A stretch of 64,000 nt of DNA from Chrysomallon squamiferum (lineage: Eukaryota; Mollusca; Gastropoda; Neomphalida; Peltospiridae): positions 13,421,759 to 13,485,758 of the forward strand of contig CM022678.1 in assembly GCA_012295275.1 (NCBI GenBank), written 5' to 3'. This document shows, one piece after another, positions 30,795 to 44,966 of the stretch (position 1 is its first letter; each line of letters begins with the position of its first letter). Under the pieces are notes generated by a model. It had not been told where the DNA came from and ran no database searches. It saw only the letters and a list, made by a program, of their open reading frames with translations. Both the position numbers and the translations under genes were made by a program.

Positions 30795-31368
30795 TGCACG
30801 GGCAAATATATTCATCGATTGTATGGCTGAGACTGTTTACACATGTTCTGCCATTCTAGGGATTATTTTGTTGATGGAAATGATCCTTTCCCCACGCAGT
30901 CTGATGAACCGTTATCGATCCGCTGTGTCTACCAACTCAGCTCCATCAAAATGCACCATCAGTTTTCAAGCTCTTAACATGTGTTCTCCTAAGACTGCCA
31001 GTTTATACTCAAGACTGGAGTACCAGCTGACTGCTTTCTTTTCAGGTGAAACATTTATATTGGTACTGTTACAAAAGCTAAGCTGAAACTTGTCCCCATT
31101 TGGTTCTCACATCTGCCTCTATGGAATACTTTCCCATAATTACCTTTATTCTGTGTCCACTTTCCACAGCAGATACCAGTTCACAAAGAGACGCATCTTG
31201 TACATCATCATTTTCATCATTCATAAACACGTGACGCCAGCAGGTTTCAGCTTCATTGTAATGATCACCATTGCTGAGACGATCACAGTCACATCAAGAT
31301 TAGCATCAGAGTATAAATCTACTTTAGAAAAGAGCATATCTGACTTAAGTGAAGCATCACAATGACTG
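30795..31368 (-). pseudogene. Degenerate copy A of an unrecognised gene
   Basis: On the minus strand, 31297-31100 approximately gives an open segment including ETCWRHVFMNDENDDVQDA and ESGHRIKVIMGKYSIEADVR, then TKWGQVSA and a stop. Downstream, 30985-30830 gives AVLGEHMLRA*KLMVHFDGA with several stops. The same two blocks, better preserved, occur in copy B (34340-34975), where they read TKWGDVSAQVL and EVLGEDLLTAGELMVHSGG. I do not recognise the protein. Two copies in the same orientation 3.5 kb apart indicate a local duplication followed by decay. Confidence 0.6.
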
Positions 31369-32580
31369 GTAAATATCAACGATGGCAATATTAAAGCATT
31401 TCGTTTTTTTTCTAAGTGTAACTTGTAGAATTATTTATTTATTTATATCAGTTTTTCTCAGTATGTTGTATTTAAAACCAAACATATTTTGATTCCCTAC
31501 CTACAAATGAAAAGATAAAGAAACGTGAATTTTAAACGTCTGTTGTTTGTAAAAGTGGAAATTAATTCAATTGTCTTTCTGAAGACACGTTTCACACCCT
31601 CAGTGTTTGTGTGAGTGTGTGTTCTTGTGTCTGTGCATGTGTTGAAGCAGAACAAGAAAGTACAGCCTTGGTTTGACAAGGTTAGTTATTTATTGATCAC
31701 ACATAACATTGCTCCAAAACACCGACATTTCTAAAACGTAGCTGTGTGCGTCTGTCTGAGTCGTATAATTAATTAAAATATTTAATAGAATTGCCTCTTC
31801 TTAAATGTTAGCCAAGAAGTAAATCAATAAATTATCATAATCATAATTCCTTTAGGTATTTTTCCACCCCATTCACAGTTGAACTGATGTGTTGTGTGTG
31901 CTCGTGATTGTTAATAAACTTTTAATAAACGACAAAATTGACTATAACAGAGTTTACCAGCTTTGAAACAGAAAGCGGGAAAAAAGGACAGGAAAGGGAG
32001 ATAAAGCTGTATGGCGAAGAAGGATGACTACTACTACTACAAATAATAATAATCAAAAGAGAAGGCAAAGGATTCATACAGATACAGATTTTGAAACTAC
32101 GGGAACACACTCTACTAATAAATATAATAATAAATATATAAAAACACCCAGGATGACCCTCTCATCAACCAAACAACAACAAATTATTTCACTGAAAAAT
32201 ATCCACCATAAAAACGATAATTATTAAAATAAAATTAAACAGAACGTAGTGTCCATATCTGCGCACTTAGAAACGCACACACACACACAAACACATAGAC
32301 GTGAAATGTGACAAGATAGAAGTTGAACTGAATTTTCACTCTTACGAGTAACATGTTTAAAACTGAAATTTCGTTATCAGAAATTCAGAAACTGGAACTG
32401 TACTCTTATAGCCTGATGAACAACAGATGTGTTTTACGAACAGATAAAATAAATCACAACTTGCTTGATGTCCACAAGTCAGAACTAAACTCTGTAACAG
32501 GTTTGTTGTGGAGCGAGGATTTCTTACATAGTCTGTCATATTAAATAATACTTGATAGTTATTTTATCATTATTTTAAGT

Positions 32581-32626
32581 TAATTTTTTTTTTTTTTTTT
32601 TTTTTTTTTAATTGTTATTGTTATTT

Positions 32627-32672
<46 letters not shown>
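32581..32672. repeat. Poly-T plus (ATT)n tract
   Basis: A run of about 28 T is followed by ATTGTTATTG and about 15 ATT units. The surrounding 31370-33260 shows no supportable gene. Confidence 0.9.
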
Positions 32673-32673
<1 letters not shown>

Positions 32674-33267
32674 TTAAAAAATAAATAAGATTATATATTA
32701 TATGCGAAGAATCCAAATACACTGTCTATTTCGTTACATTTTGTAAGATTTGAAAGCAAAGTTACTTGACAAAGTAATACGGTCTTTATTTCGAAATTCA
32801 ACAAAGGGGATGTTAATTAAGATATCTCTATATAAGGAGAAGAGAAATCAGATTAGCTGTAAATAATCCTTTTTGTGCACACTGATTACCAGTTGAATAA
32901 TCTAATTCCAAATTATTCCAAATAGGATACATAGAACAGCATACGTATTAAGAAAAATGCAAAATATACAATATGTTCATTATTCCTTTAAATAATTTTA
33001 TTTATTCAAAAGCGAATGTATATTTTAACTGGCTTCCAGATTTACTGCGTAGACCTATAATCAACATGTTTTAACTATTTTAGTTAAGAAAAATACTAAA
33101 TAAAAGATATTCTCTCAAGTTTATATTAACATATATCTATAAAAGCACATCTCTGATCAAATTCTATACAGTGCCAGACATATGGATATATAGAGAATAC
33201 ACACGTTTGTTAGAGACAATGGAAAAAGATTGAGACAGAGACAAAATGAAAACTGAAACAGTAAACA

Positions 33268-34345
33268 AACGTCCTCAGTAGACAAACCAGTTTACTGCAA
33301 GTTTTTATTATTTATTTATTTATGATGTACTCAGTAGACAAACCAGTTTAATGCAAGTTTTTATTATTTATTTATGATGTACTCAGTAGTAGACAAACCA
33401 GTTTAATGCAAGTTTTTATTATTTATTTATTTATGATGTACTCAGTAGTAGACAAACCAGTTTAATGCAAGTTATTATTATTTATTTATTTATGATGTAC
33501 TCAGTAGTTGACAAACCAGTTTAATGCAAGTTATTATTATTTATTTATTTATTTATCAGTTTGACAAACCAGTTTAATGATGTACTCAGTAGTTGACAAA
33601 CCAGTTTAATGCAAGTTTTTATTATTTATTTATTTATGATGTTCTCAGTAGTAGACAAACCAGTTTAATGCAAGTTTTTATTATTTATTTATTTATTTAT
33701 GATGACAAACCAGTTTAATGCAAGTTTTTATTATTTATTTATTTATGATGTTCTCAGTAGACAAACCAGTTTAATGCAAGTTTTTATTATTTATTTATTT
33801 ATGATGTACTCAGTAGTTGACAAACCAGTTTAATGTTTTTATTATTTATTTATTTAATGTTTTGACAAACCAGTTTTAGTTTTTATTATTTATTTATTTA
33901 TGATGTTCTCAGTAGTAGACAAACCAGTTTAATGCAAGTTTTTATTATTTATTTATTTATGATGTACTCAGTAGTTGACAAACCAGTTTAATGCAAGTTT
34001 TTATTATTTTTTTGTTTTATGTACTCAGTAGTTGACAAACCAGTTTAATGCAAGTTTTTATTATTTATTTATTTATGATGTACTCAGTAGTTGACAAACC
34101 AGTTTAATGCAAGTTTTTATTATTTATTTATTTACTCAGTAGTAGACAAACCAGTTTAATGCAAGTTTTTATTATTTATTTATTTATGATGTTCTCAGTA
34201 GTAGACAAACCAGTTTAATGCAAGTTTTTATTATTTATTTATTTATGATGTACTCAGTAGTAGACAAACCAGTTTAATGCAAGTTTTTATTATTTATTTA
34301 TTTATGATGTACTCAGTAGTTGACAAACCAGTTTAATTCTTTGTT
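33268..34345. repeat. 59-bp minisatellite (about 18 copies)
   Basis: The unit begins GATGTACTCAGTAGTAGACA, continues AACCAGTTTAATGCAAGTTT and ends in a TTATTATTTATTTATTTAT tail whose TTTA count varies. Several units are truncated or fused (33553-33590, 33690-33715, 33830-33890). The right end runs directly into pseudogene copy B. Confidence 0.97.
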
Positions 34346-34975
34346 TTAATTCCTCAGTTGTTAACAATCTGGACTGAAACTTCTCCGTTAGGACCAAAAT
34401 GTGGATAAGTTTTATAAACAACCCTTCCCTTCCCCGTGCAGTCTGCTGAACCCTGATGTGTTCATCCTCCCTGTCTTCCCCACCAACATCCACCATCTGT
34501 GTTCCACCAGAATGCACCATCAGTTCCCCAGCTGTTAACAAGTCTTCTCCTAACACTTCTTGTACCTGTTTTCCTGTATTTGAATTGCATTCCTACTCGT
34601 ATGCCAGCACCGTTTTCAATGGCTTTCCTAAGTTCAGCTTTTGATCCAAATACTACATCACCATTTTTGATAGTTGAGATAACCTTTACCCAGGATCGGG
34701 TGTCAACAAACCAACTGACAAATCATTTGTATAAGCACTGTTATAAAATACGTATTTCTGTGTTGCAACGGTTCTGGTTGTGTGCGCCAACTGCCACGTC
34801 CACACAGGTGTGAGGGGTGAGACTCCTGAGGTTGTAAAGACACAGTCCAAAACCTGAGCTGAAACGTCTCCCCATTTGGTTATCACATTGTCTTGCTAGG
34901 TTCATTAGAACGGAACGTTCAGAAAACTGGTTGACGCCTTTGTCCTCCACAGCTGATAATATTATTGTGTCATAC
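34340..34975 (-). pseudogene. Better-preserved copy B of the unrecognised gene
   Basis: Minus-strand frames in order: VITKWGDVSAQVLDCVFTTS at about 34886 downward, reaching ...LLTPDPG and a stop. In a second frame from about 34705, VDTRSWVKVISTIKNGDVVF, then GSKAELRKAIENGAGIRVGM. In a third frame from about 34580, EVLGEDLLTAGELMVHSGG, then QMVDVGGEDREDEH. The three segments overlap end to end but need at least two frame changes, either tiny lost introns or indels. The 'GSKAELR.AI..GA.IRV' block repeats in style the 'CELVSAVESGHRIKV' block of copy A, suggesting an internally repeated domain. The function is unknown to me. Confidence 0.55.
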
Positions 34976-36290
34976 CTCTATTCTATGTAATAAACATGTC
35001 ACAAACACTCAGTTCATAAACGATAATCACGCTATCAGTCCTTAGAACCATTCATTTAATCAGATTTGGAGCAGTTTATTAATTTGGATTTAGAAAAGGT
35101 GGCACTTAGAGAGATGGTTTCTTCCTTGTGAAAAGGGAGCAGCTATAACAACTGCATCACAAAGTATGTCTGATGTGCATGACAGTGATCTAAATGGAAC
35201 TTAGAAACTGATGATCCTTACGTAATTAAGCACGGAACTGATAAATATAGAAAAGTAAAATTATTCTTACCACAAGTAGGCAAAGCGATTCCAGTTATCA
35301 TCAGCAGAATGACGAGAAACGCCAAATGTAAATAAACCAGTTTTACTTTATTGTTTTACACTAAAACTTTGTACAGAGATCTGTAATATTTGTTTAAATT
35401 ACTAAGAAAGTGTCTTGTCTATTGCAAAGAGAAAAAATTTTTTTTTTTATTATAACAGGAATTAACTTTGAATAATGTTTGCAGATTTAAAACATATTTG
35501 CAAGATGGCTTGACAACATGATGCCAGATAATTGGTCTGGAACCTGTATTATTGTTCAGTGACTATCAAATGATATGAACAAGAAAAACTTTATATTCCA
35601 CAAAGGTCTGAACGTAATGAATTTAACATATTTAACATAAACAGTTAAGTGTTGTCAGTAATCAATACATTTCTTCACTTAATACCTCTGCAAAGTTTTC
35701 TAAAGAAAACTGTTATTCCGACTTACCATTTTGTCACCAGTAGCTGTGATCTTTGTTTTGTCAACCAGTAAAAACATTCTAAATCTTACTTGGCTGTCAG
35801 CCTTTTATTTACAATACAGCACAGCTTGTGATGTATTCTTTTCTTCTTCTTTTTTTAATTTATTGATTCTTTTTTATATACATTTTTTCACCTTTATTGT
35901 GAAAGGTTAGAAAATGAAATTTATTCACTTTGTTAAATAAAAATTGATTTATTATAGACAGATTATATAGACAGAGATATACAAAGTTTCCTATAATAAG
36001 AAATACATAAATCATTTAAAATAGTTTTGTGCTTTCTAACACGCTTTTCTAGTTCATTTGACAATATACATTGTTACGTGTATTGTCATTTACAGTTTCT
36101 TAAAATAATCCTACTTAGAACTGTGAAGTCTAAATTTTACAGGTTTTTTTAAGGATATGAGTGAAAAGATTTTTGTTATTTATTTATTTTTTATTTTTAT
36201 TTTTTATTTATGTATTTTTATTTTTTAAAGAGCAGATTTTGAAATGTGTTATACTTATCTCATAATATTTCAGATACGACCCTACATATT

Positions 36291-36360
36291 ATTATTGTTG
36301 TTGTTGTTGTTGTTATTGTTATTATTTATTTATTTATTTATTTATTTTTTTTTTTTTTTT
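36291..36360. repeat. (ATT)/(GTT)n, (TTTA)n and poly-T cluster
   Basis: Consecutive simple repeats end in about 22 T. An (AAAT)n run follows at 36406-36432. Confidence 0.9.
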
Positions 36361-38343
36361 TGAATTGAGAACCATACAAATGACATATGTTTAGGAACAG
36401 ATATTAAAATAAATAAATAAATAAATAAATAATAATAAAAATAAAAATAATAATAATAAAGCAAAACATACATACATATATATATATATACACACACACA
36501 AAAAAATATAATCTACAGTTTAATCTTCGGTTTATCAAAAGTTTTGGCCTATTTAGTTGAAGCCTCTGAGAAGGTTTCAGAGACTATTTTGTTGTTATTC
36601 AATATTAAAACAAATTTATTCTTAACATTCTAGAACTAAATTATCTCTAGGAATTATAAAATTCAGACGAGTATTATCTGACTATTCTGTTCACACTGCT
36701 GAGTACAGCTGAAGCTGCTGCTGTGTCTGTCCACCTCCACACAGTGCGCTTCTCACTGGTGAACTTCTTGTACTTGTAATTTAAACTAATTTTAGAACTG
36801 ATGCTGTGTTATCTGTTAGTCATTTAGAAAGTAAAACACATCTGTCGTTCTGAATATCCATTGATTTAAAAGAATTTTCAAACGAAGTAAATAAATAAAT
36901 ATATATCTATTAAAATAAAAATCTCTATAAAGAAAGCAGAATATTATGCATATAATGAAAAAAGAGGTAACTTCTTTTATTTATCAACATTATTATTAGT
37001 AGTGTAGTAGTAGTAAAATTATTCTTTCGTTGCATATACATAAGAAAACGTACATCTTTAGAGTGATTATAAAATTAATTGATATTCACGTTAGAAGGAT
37101 AATTATTCTTTTTTTTTTAAAAAGATAGTTATTATTTTAAAGTACATATTTGGTTCGGTTCGATTTTCTGAAATTTAAACGATGTTAAATTAATTTTAAA
37201 TTGTGGTGCCGTTTAGGGCTAAACTATAAACTTCTAGGGACGATAATAATAATGATAATAATAATAATTAAAAAACAATACAAATAATTAAAGAGCATTA
37301 CAAAACAGAACAGCATGAAAGATTCTTTTGTTAACACAAAACTGAAATAAACTGCAATCGCTAGAATAAAAGAAGCAGTATGATTAAAAAAGACTGCAAT
37401 AAAATTATCTGAATGAATTATACCTGCTTCGGCAATATTTGTATCAGTAAATAAATAAATAAATACACAAATAAACAAATTAGAATTTGAAAATGAAAAA
37501 TGTTTTATTAAAACTAAGGTTAACCTTTGGATCTAAAAGGTATTTGTCACAAAATATTTTATTTAAATTAAGTATTATTATTAAAATGCAATCAGAAGAT
37601 ATGAACAAAATATTTTCACCTCATTTTTTTTGTCTGTTTGTCAATAAATGATGTCATAATTTTTATTATATACTTTGTTACACTGCGGCCGAATGTTTTA
37701 GAAAATTAGAAATATGTTGTGAATGGTGAATACACTAACTGATCTACCCATTTCCACAATGTTTACTTGTTATCACAGAGAAAATCAAAAAAGAGACTTA
37801 TCTTTTGTCTGTAACAGTATCTGATCTTTGTGTTTTCTCAACAAATATTAATTCTTACCTGCGCTGTCGACCTGTTAATTACAATACAGCGGAATTTGCA
37901 GTATATTCTCTTTTTCTTTATTGAGTTTTTTATGTACATTTTTTCCCCTTTGTTCTGAATGGCTAAAAACTAAAAGCTGATTTGCTGTAGAAAGATATGA
38001 TAGATAGATTTTACAATGGTCCCCCAGCTGAACAGCTGCTGCGACGTAAGGACACTTTTCTCAGTCCCCTTGTTTTTCTGTAGACACGTCTCTCAAATGA
38101 GCGGACTTCCGCGTACACAGTTTTAAATACTTGTTCCTCTGCTAAAGTGGACAGTCATACCTCTTTGAATTGTTTTCTCCAAAATAAATATATTTATTTT
38201 ACGAAGGTTTATACGATATTTTTAATTAATTGCACAGGGACTCTTTTGTGTTTTGTGATTTACTCTTGACGCATGACAAAAACCCGAGAACTGCAATCGC
38301 CGAAAGTTTTCCCGCCAAACAAATATAATCTTTTGATGGTTTC

Positions 38344-38475
<132 letters not shown>

Positions 38476-39340
38476 TGCGCGGGAAAGAATTCTCACTTAA
38501 GATAAGGCTGTATTGAAAAGGTGAGTTGAAGATAATTATCAGCTTCACAAACGACAGATGTTTAGAAATGTAAACAAACAAGAATTTACTGGCATATTTG
38601 TTTTAAATGGGCCGTAAGTTCAATAACTGAAAAACTGCATCTGCTTCGTTATGGTAAGGACCTGTGTCATCAAAATCTAAATATGTATGTATGTATGAAT
38701 AAATAAATATGTTACTAATCTAAATCCTAAAAGTTGCGCTTTTTAAAAAATAAACAAATGCTACGGGTTTATCGAAAATTTAGGCCTATTTGATTTGATG
38801 CGTCTGAGAAGGTTCATAATAAAATATCACTTACTGCTACTCTGATTTCTATTGACGATATTCAGTTACATTAAATTATTTGTTACTTCAGAAATTTTAC
38901 GAAGATGTAGATAAAAAATATCCTGGAAGTAACACAAAAATTCTCTGTTGGAAATGAACAGGTCACAGATTTGTTACACACAGAGTTGTTTGAGAGTCTG
39001 TACTGTTGTATTTTAAATATTTAAACCAACTTAGATGTAAAGAATGTTTTGACAGATACGAAGTTCAAACTTTAGTTAAGTTGAAGTATTATTTAAAAAA
39101 AATGTTCTGGTGATTCTAGATATATTAAATATATATTTATGTGTTGCTGACTGACTGTCCAGCTGTCTCAGATTTCTGAAGATAAAATTGATTCATTTGG
39201 TAATTTTAATTAATTTTAGGACTGATGCTGTTTTACCTTTCATATCAGAAAATAAAAATCTATGTGTGAGCAGAACAAAGGTTCGAGTTTCTGAACATTC
39301 ACTGATTAAAAATAACCTTAAAATGAAACAAACAGTAACT

Positions 39341-41040
39341 TGTTTTATATGTGTATTGTGAATAATAATGAAATTATCAGAACAGTTTGAATCTGATTGC
39401 TTGTGGTAAATCACTATTAAAAATTTATGTTCAACTAGCTGACAAGAAAATGGCATCTTAATTAAATGTTTGTTTTTGCAGACTAAACTATTCCATTGTT
39501 CCAGTTCATTGTTGACGTCCAAGAAGGGCTGTTGGAACTGCTCTTATTAAATATAAAAATAAACATAGAAAATAGCATTTCGGAACTAATTTAAATTATC
39601 TACTGAAATGTAATGTTCAGACATTAATTAATAATTGTAAAATATCATTTGACTGATCTCCTGGATTAAATATTAAAACAATTTTTGGTGCTGTTGTGTA
39701 CGTGCGATACCTAACCACTGTTTGCCAAACCATGCACAAACCTACGACAGAGTTTGTATCTGATTGGTGGACTACTTTGGGATTTCTGTTGTCAATATTA
39801 AATTATTTGTTACTTCAGACATTTTAATTACAACAACAACAATAATAACACCCCCTATTTAAACATACACAACTGTCAAAATCCATTAAACGAATTAAAA
39901 TTGAAATACACTGGTATTTTTGTTGCTGGTGTTGTTGTTGATCAATTGGTTAAATAGAAAAGTTTAAAATAATAATTTTACTATTTAACCAGCTGATCAA
40001 CAAACTTGTCATATATTAATACCAATTATTTCAAGAGAGTAACCAGTTAGTTCGTTTATCCTGCAATCCTAAGTAAAAGACAAACTAAAAGAAATTAACT
40101 GTTTCCTTTCTGAGTAAACACTAGCAGTCACTTTATTGATTTCGTTGTCCATATACATCGAAAGAAAATAGTTTAAAAAAAAAAAAAAAAATCTTTTTTT
40201 CTTTTTTTAATATCAAAATGGTTTTTTAATTTCTAAAATATATACTGCGAAGATCACAGATGGCCCAGTTCACATCGAAAGAAATTTTATTTTTTAGAAA
40301 ACAGCTTATTTTTTCTTAAATGATTTCAAAATTGTTCTAAACCAGCAATTAGATACAAACAAAGTTACTCAACAATGTATCGTTTATCTTATTTTAATTT
40401 TATATATTCTCAGGGTTTCAGCGTATAAAATAATAATAATAATAATTTTAAACAAAATTTTAAAAAAATTAAAAATTAAATGTTTCTGTTTCCAGTGAGC
40501 AGAACGTGCAGCCATGAGGTTTGTTGAGCAGACGTAACATCGCTCGAACATACCTGACCTTTCCAAAACAACATCATCATCATCATCATCATCATCATCA
40601 TTATTATTATTATTAGGACTACATATCCATTAAAACAATTTTTTTTCGTAAACTGTTCAGTTCGTTTTTTCAAAAGTTTATTTTTATCAATTACATTTTA
40701 TATAAGTGAAAATTTTGGATATATTTATATACATTTTATACTTTGTTAAGGTGTTGTATCTCTCAAAGCATTTGAATAATAATCAAGTTTATCCATTCCA
40801 ATAAATAAAATATTTTAATTAGTATTTAAAAACTGAAAGTAGGAATTCTCTTTCATGCACATATAAATACTAGTACTGAGTAGAATAATTAGTTTCAGTT
40901 TTTCAATTAAAATATTTTAGGAATATTACATATTATAAAATAATGTTATTAATGTAGATATTCACTGTGGGTAGTTCCAGATTAAAATGCCTGAGTATGA
41001 AACTCATACTGGTTGTGCTGTCTGAAACCTATGCTCAGAT
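39341..41040. other. AT-rich intergenic DNA
   Basis: No gene was found. A (CAT)n run lies at 40572-40601 followed by an ATT run. A poly-A run lies at 40174-40190. A minus-strand ATTAAA at about 40814-40819 could serve the aldehyde dehydrogenase transcript but is unproven. Confidence 0.35.
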
Positions 41041-41281
41041 CTCTTTCACTCAGTCTGTAATTTTTAACTTTCACTCAGTCTCTGTAATTTTAAACTTTCA
41101 CTCAGTATCTGTAATTTTAAACTTTCACTCAGTCTCTGTAATTTTAAACTTTCACTCAGTATCTGTAATTTTAAACTTTCACTCAGTATCTGTAATTTTA
41201 AACTTTCACTCAGTATCTGCAATTTTTAACTTTCACTCAGTGTCTGTAATTTTTAACTTTCACTCAGTGTCTGTAATTTAA
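41041..41281. repeat. 27-bp minisatellite (about 9 copies) just past the ALDH8A1-type stop codon
   Basis: The unit is CTTTCACTCAGTATCTGTAA plus TTTTAAA. Because 27 is divisible by three, a plus-strand frame stays open through it. I treat that as a by-product. It lies 69 bases downstream of the aldehyde dehydrogenase stop and may be inside its 3'UTR. Confidence 0.95.
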
Positions 41282-41349
41282 ATCTCACTACACAGCTGGT
41301 TTAGACAAGACACATTTCAGTAAGAGGTTAAAAAAGTGTATTTTGATAA

Positions 41350-42819
41350 TCAGTTCCACAGTTTGACACAAACTGTCTTTTCTTCTGTAAAGAAATTCAG
41401 TGACTCCTTAGTTCCTTCTCGTCCTATTCCAGACTCCTTCACTCCTCCAAAAGGCATGTTGAGGTCCCGGACCAACCAGCAGTTTGCCCACACAGTTCCC
41501 ACCTGAAAAAAATAAAAAATTAATGACAATAAATATACACATTAAGAAAGCAAAAATAACTTTAAATAAACAGGTAGCAGTTTTAATCATTTGTATTTCA
41601 ATAAAATTCTATCTGCAGCTTAATGAACCTACTTCAAATTGATCGCCTTCACAACAAAACAAAAAAATTCAATATAATCCTTCCCACAAAATAGCACACA
41701 TTTATGTTCTTTAGGATAGTTATACTTAGCTGTAAATACACTTGTCTTTAATAAACTAATTTTAAAGTTTGATGCTGTCTGCTCTTTCAGTCTATTCAGT
41801 GGACTAAATAACAAAGTCTTACATCAAGTTGCTTGGCTACTCGGTGCAGGCGGCTGACGTTGTTAGTCCACACCACAGCACACAGACCATACTTCACTGC
41901 GTTTGCTCTTTTGATTACCTGAACAACATAAACACAAATACATAATATAACCATTCTACAGAATTTATAAAGGAATAAATTGAAGTATAAATAACAAAAT
42001 CAATATTATAAATATCTTAATCAATCAATCAAAACAATAATACTAATAATATTTATAATAATAAGAAGAAAAAGAAGAAGACAAAGAAATTAAATTTAGA
42101 AAAAAAATAAAATAAAATAAAAAAAATAAAAAAATAAATAAACAAAAAAATTAATGAGAATGTTTTTGTGAAATATATTGTTATCTTTGATGTAATTATA
42201 GCTGTTTTGCTGTTAGTAATTTTAATTTGTTACTGTCACTATTTTTATTATTATTTTTTTTTGTCCTTCTATAATCTTCAGACAGCATTATTTTTTATTA
42301 TTTCACTGATATTTTTGTTCCATTCAGTAATCTTTACTAAGTTTATCTCAGTTTGGTCATTTTTTACTTTTTCTGATTTCAAGTAAAAATGCTTGTATTG
42401 TGTAAAACAATTTAGGGGTTTTGTGTTAATAGGAGGTTTGTTTCTCACATTTTTAACTTAGTGAGTTTACATTTTAACTATTAGAGTTTAGAATTAGCAG
42501 TTATTATTTGTAGTTTTTAACTTTAACAGAACGATTTTCATTTTTGTTAAAAAAGAGGAACTGGAAATAAAATTCTCAATTTAGATTAGTTGAATCTTCA
42601 TTGTTTAATGTTGTAAATATGAAAACCTAATGTCATTGTTACTGTTGTATTTAGCATAAATTTTTTGTTATTACTTTTTGTTTTCAGCTGGGAGGCAAAA
42701 TGTTTTACTGTGACAATTATGATCTCAATGTTTTATTCGTAATTTTGTTGGCAATTATTTTGGCACTAATTTTAATTTCACTGTCAAATTGATAATAATC
42801 ATAAATAAACCTGAAAAGC

Positions 42820-42854
<35 letters not shown>

Positions 42855-44924
42855 ATATTATTCATAATAATAATAATCCCATTTAATGGAAGGAAAATAG
42901 AACTAGCTGGGTTGTTAGTGGTATATGGTGGCAGGGGAGGTAATGGCCAAAGGGAATTAACCCTAGTTGACTGTCCTAGACAATACAAGTGCCCGATGCA
43001 CAGAAATTGATATTTTCCATTTGAGTGCCAGGAACAGGAAAAAGTTCCCACCCAGCCACCACATAAATATAAATGTTGTTTTCATAATACTGCTCTCGAG
43101 TTTTTCAGCTGGTTGAAGAAAAATGAACATTTAATTTTGCTCTAATACAAGTAGTTTAATGGGGTCAGGTAATTTAATCTGTTGCACTGTCTCGTGGGAG
43201 ACAGCTAATGTTCATCAGGCCCAGGTTAGATTCCACCTACTGATCTGTAGGGGAACAGGTGCCAGATGAATCTGCTCCACCTATGGAGCTGAAGAGGAGT
43301 GGTTCTGCCCACCTAGGAATTACTGAGGGGGCTGGTTTAATTACAGCAATTGCAGATTTGGAACATGCCCACTCTCTGATTAAAAGACCAGCAGGGGTTT
43401 AGCAGCCAGCCACATGTACCAGGCTGGCACTGACAAGCCACGCAAGCTGTCAGTGTGTCTCCAGGGTCCTGGGTTTTTAGTTTTAGTCAGCTTTTATACC
43501 CTGCAGTAAAAGGGGTTTGGGGTATTCATGTAAATTTAAATAATTGTATATCATGAAATGTCTCACTTGTACATAGGTATGTAAATAAATAAATAAATAT
43601 ATATATATGTGTGTGTGTGTGTTATCATTCGTGGTGTTTTTTATCTGGGCATTAATAATAATCATAAATAAAACTGACTCCATAATAATAATTATACTCA
43701 TAATAATAATAATAATAAAAATGATGAAGACGATAAATAAAACTGATTATGACAGTGATAACAGAAGTTACAAAAAGAATCATACTTCATCCTCTTTATC
43801 AAATGGAACAACACAAGTCACAGGTCCAAAGATCTCTTCTGTCATCAGTCTGGAGTCATCAGTGACATCAGTTATAACAACAGGCTGCATGAAGTACCCC
43901 TGAACAACCATTTTATTTAACAAGTGAATAACAAACAAATAACTGATAACAATTTAGTAAGGAAATAAAATAAATAAATAAAAATAAGTTTCAAGGAAAT
44001 AAAATTAAATAACAAATAAGTAAATAAAATACATAAATAAATCCATAAAGATATTAATAAATCAATAGCTAATGAAATTAATGATTCAGAAAAAGATAAG
44101 AATAATAAGAATGCAAATGAAATTAACTAAATAAAACAAACAAACAATTTATTACAAATAATGATGAAAATAAATAAATATTATTAAGAAACAAGTATAA
44201 AATAAAGAAAACAAAATAAAGAAAAAATAAAATATCCTGTTGGATGTATCAGAAATTAGACACTTGCCAGAAAACCAAAAAGATAAAAAGTAAGTAAAAG
44301 AAACTTACATTTTGGTTTCTCTCTGGAAGTACAAGTTCAGATTTATCTTTATGAATTGTGGCTCCTTCTTCTGCTGCAAGTTTAATGTAATTTTTAACTT
44401 TGTCCAGATGTGCTTGACTGATCAAAGCACCGATAAATGTTTCGTCATTGTTGGGATCACCAACTTTCAGTTTCCTTTTTAATAAAGAGAAAAGTTCTTA
44501 GACACAAGAAAGATATACATATGAAAAAACAAGTAAAGAAAGTTAAGAAAGAAAAAAAGGAAAACAAGGAAATTATTAACAGTACTAATAGAATACACAC
44601 TAAATAAATAAATAAATAAAAAAGTAAGAAAGAGGTTACTGAGGTTTCAGGATATCCCAACCACAGAATAGAAACAAAATCATGTTAATAAATAAATATC
44701 ATACAAAAATGTGTAGAAAAACAAATAACTACTTCAGTACATCCTAATATTTACAACTAAAATCTATTCTCATTCAATCTACACCTTCCAAGATAAGAAA
44801 ACATAATTGAATTATACATATTTCCATCTTAGGTTTCTTATTTTTCTTTTTTTTAGTGAATTAATCTCAAAGTTTACTAATGAAAGGATACAGATTTAAA
44901 ATATCTCTGGGGTTTGCTATTCTT

Positions 44925-44966
<42 letters not shown>

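Noticed and set aside
31090-31365. 91-residue plus-strand frame beginning MSPFGSHICL
   Set aside because: It is antisense to the degenerate minus-strand copy A, whose frame matches copy B.
33268-34345. 59-bp repeats considered as CRISPR or as a coding repeat
   Set aside because: There are no spacers, and the TTTA-rich unit contains stops in all frames. It is a minisatellite.
40967-41281. 104-residue plus-strand frame with a 9-residue repeat
   Set aside because: Open only because the 27-bp repeat is divisible by three. There is no homology and it sits behind the ALDH stop.
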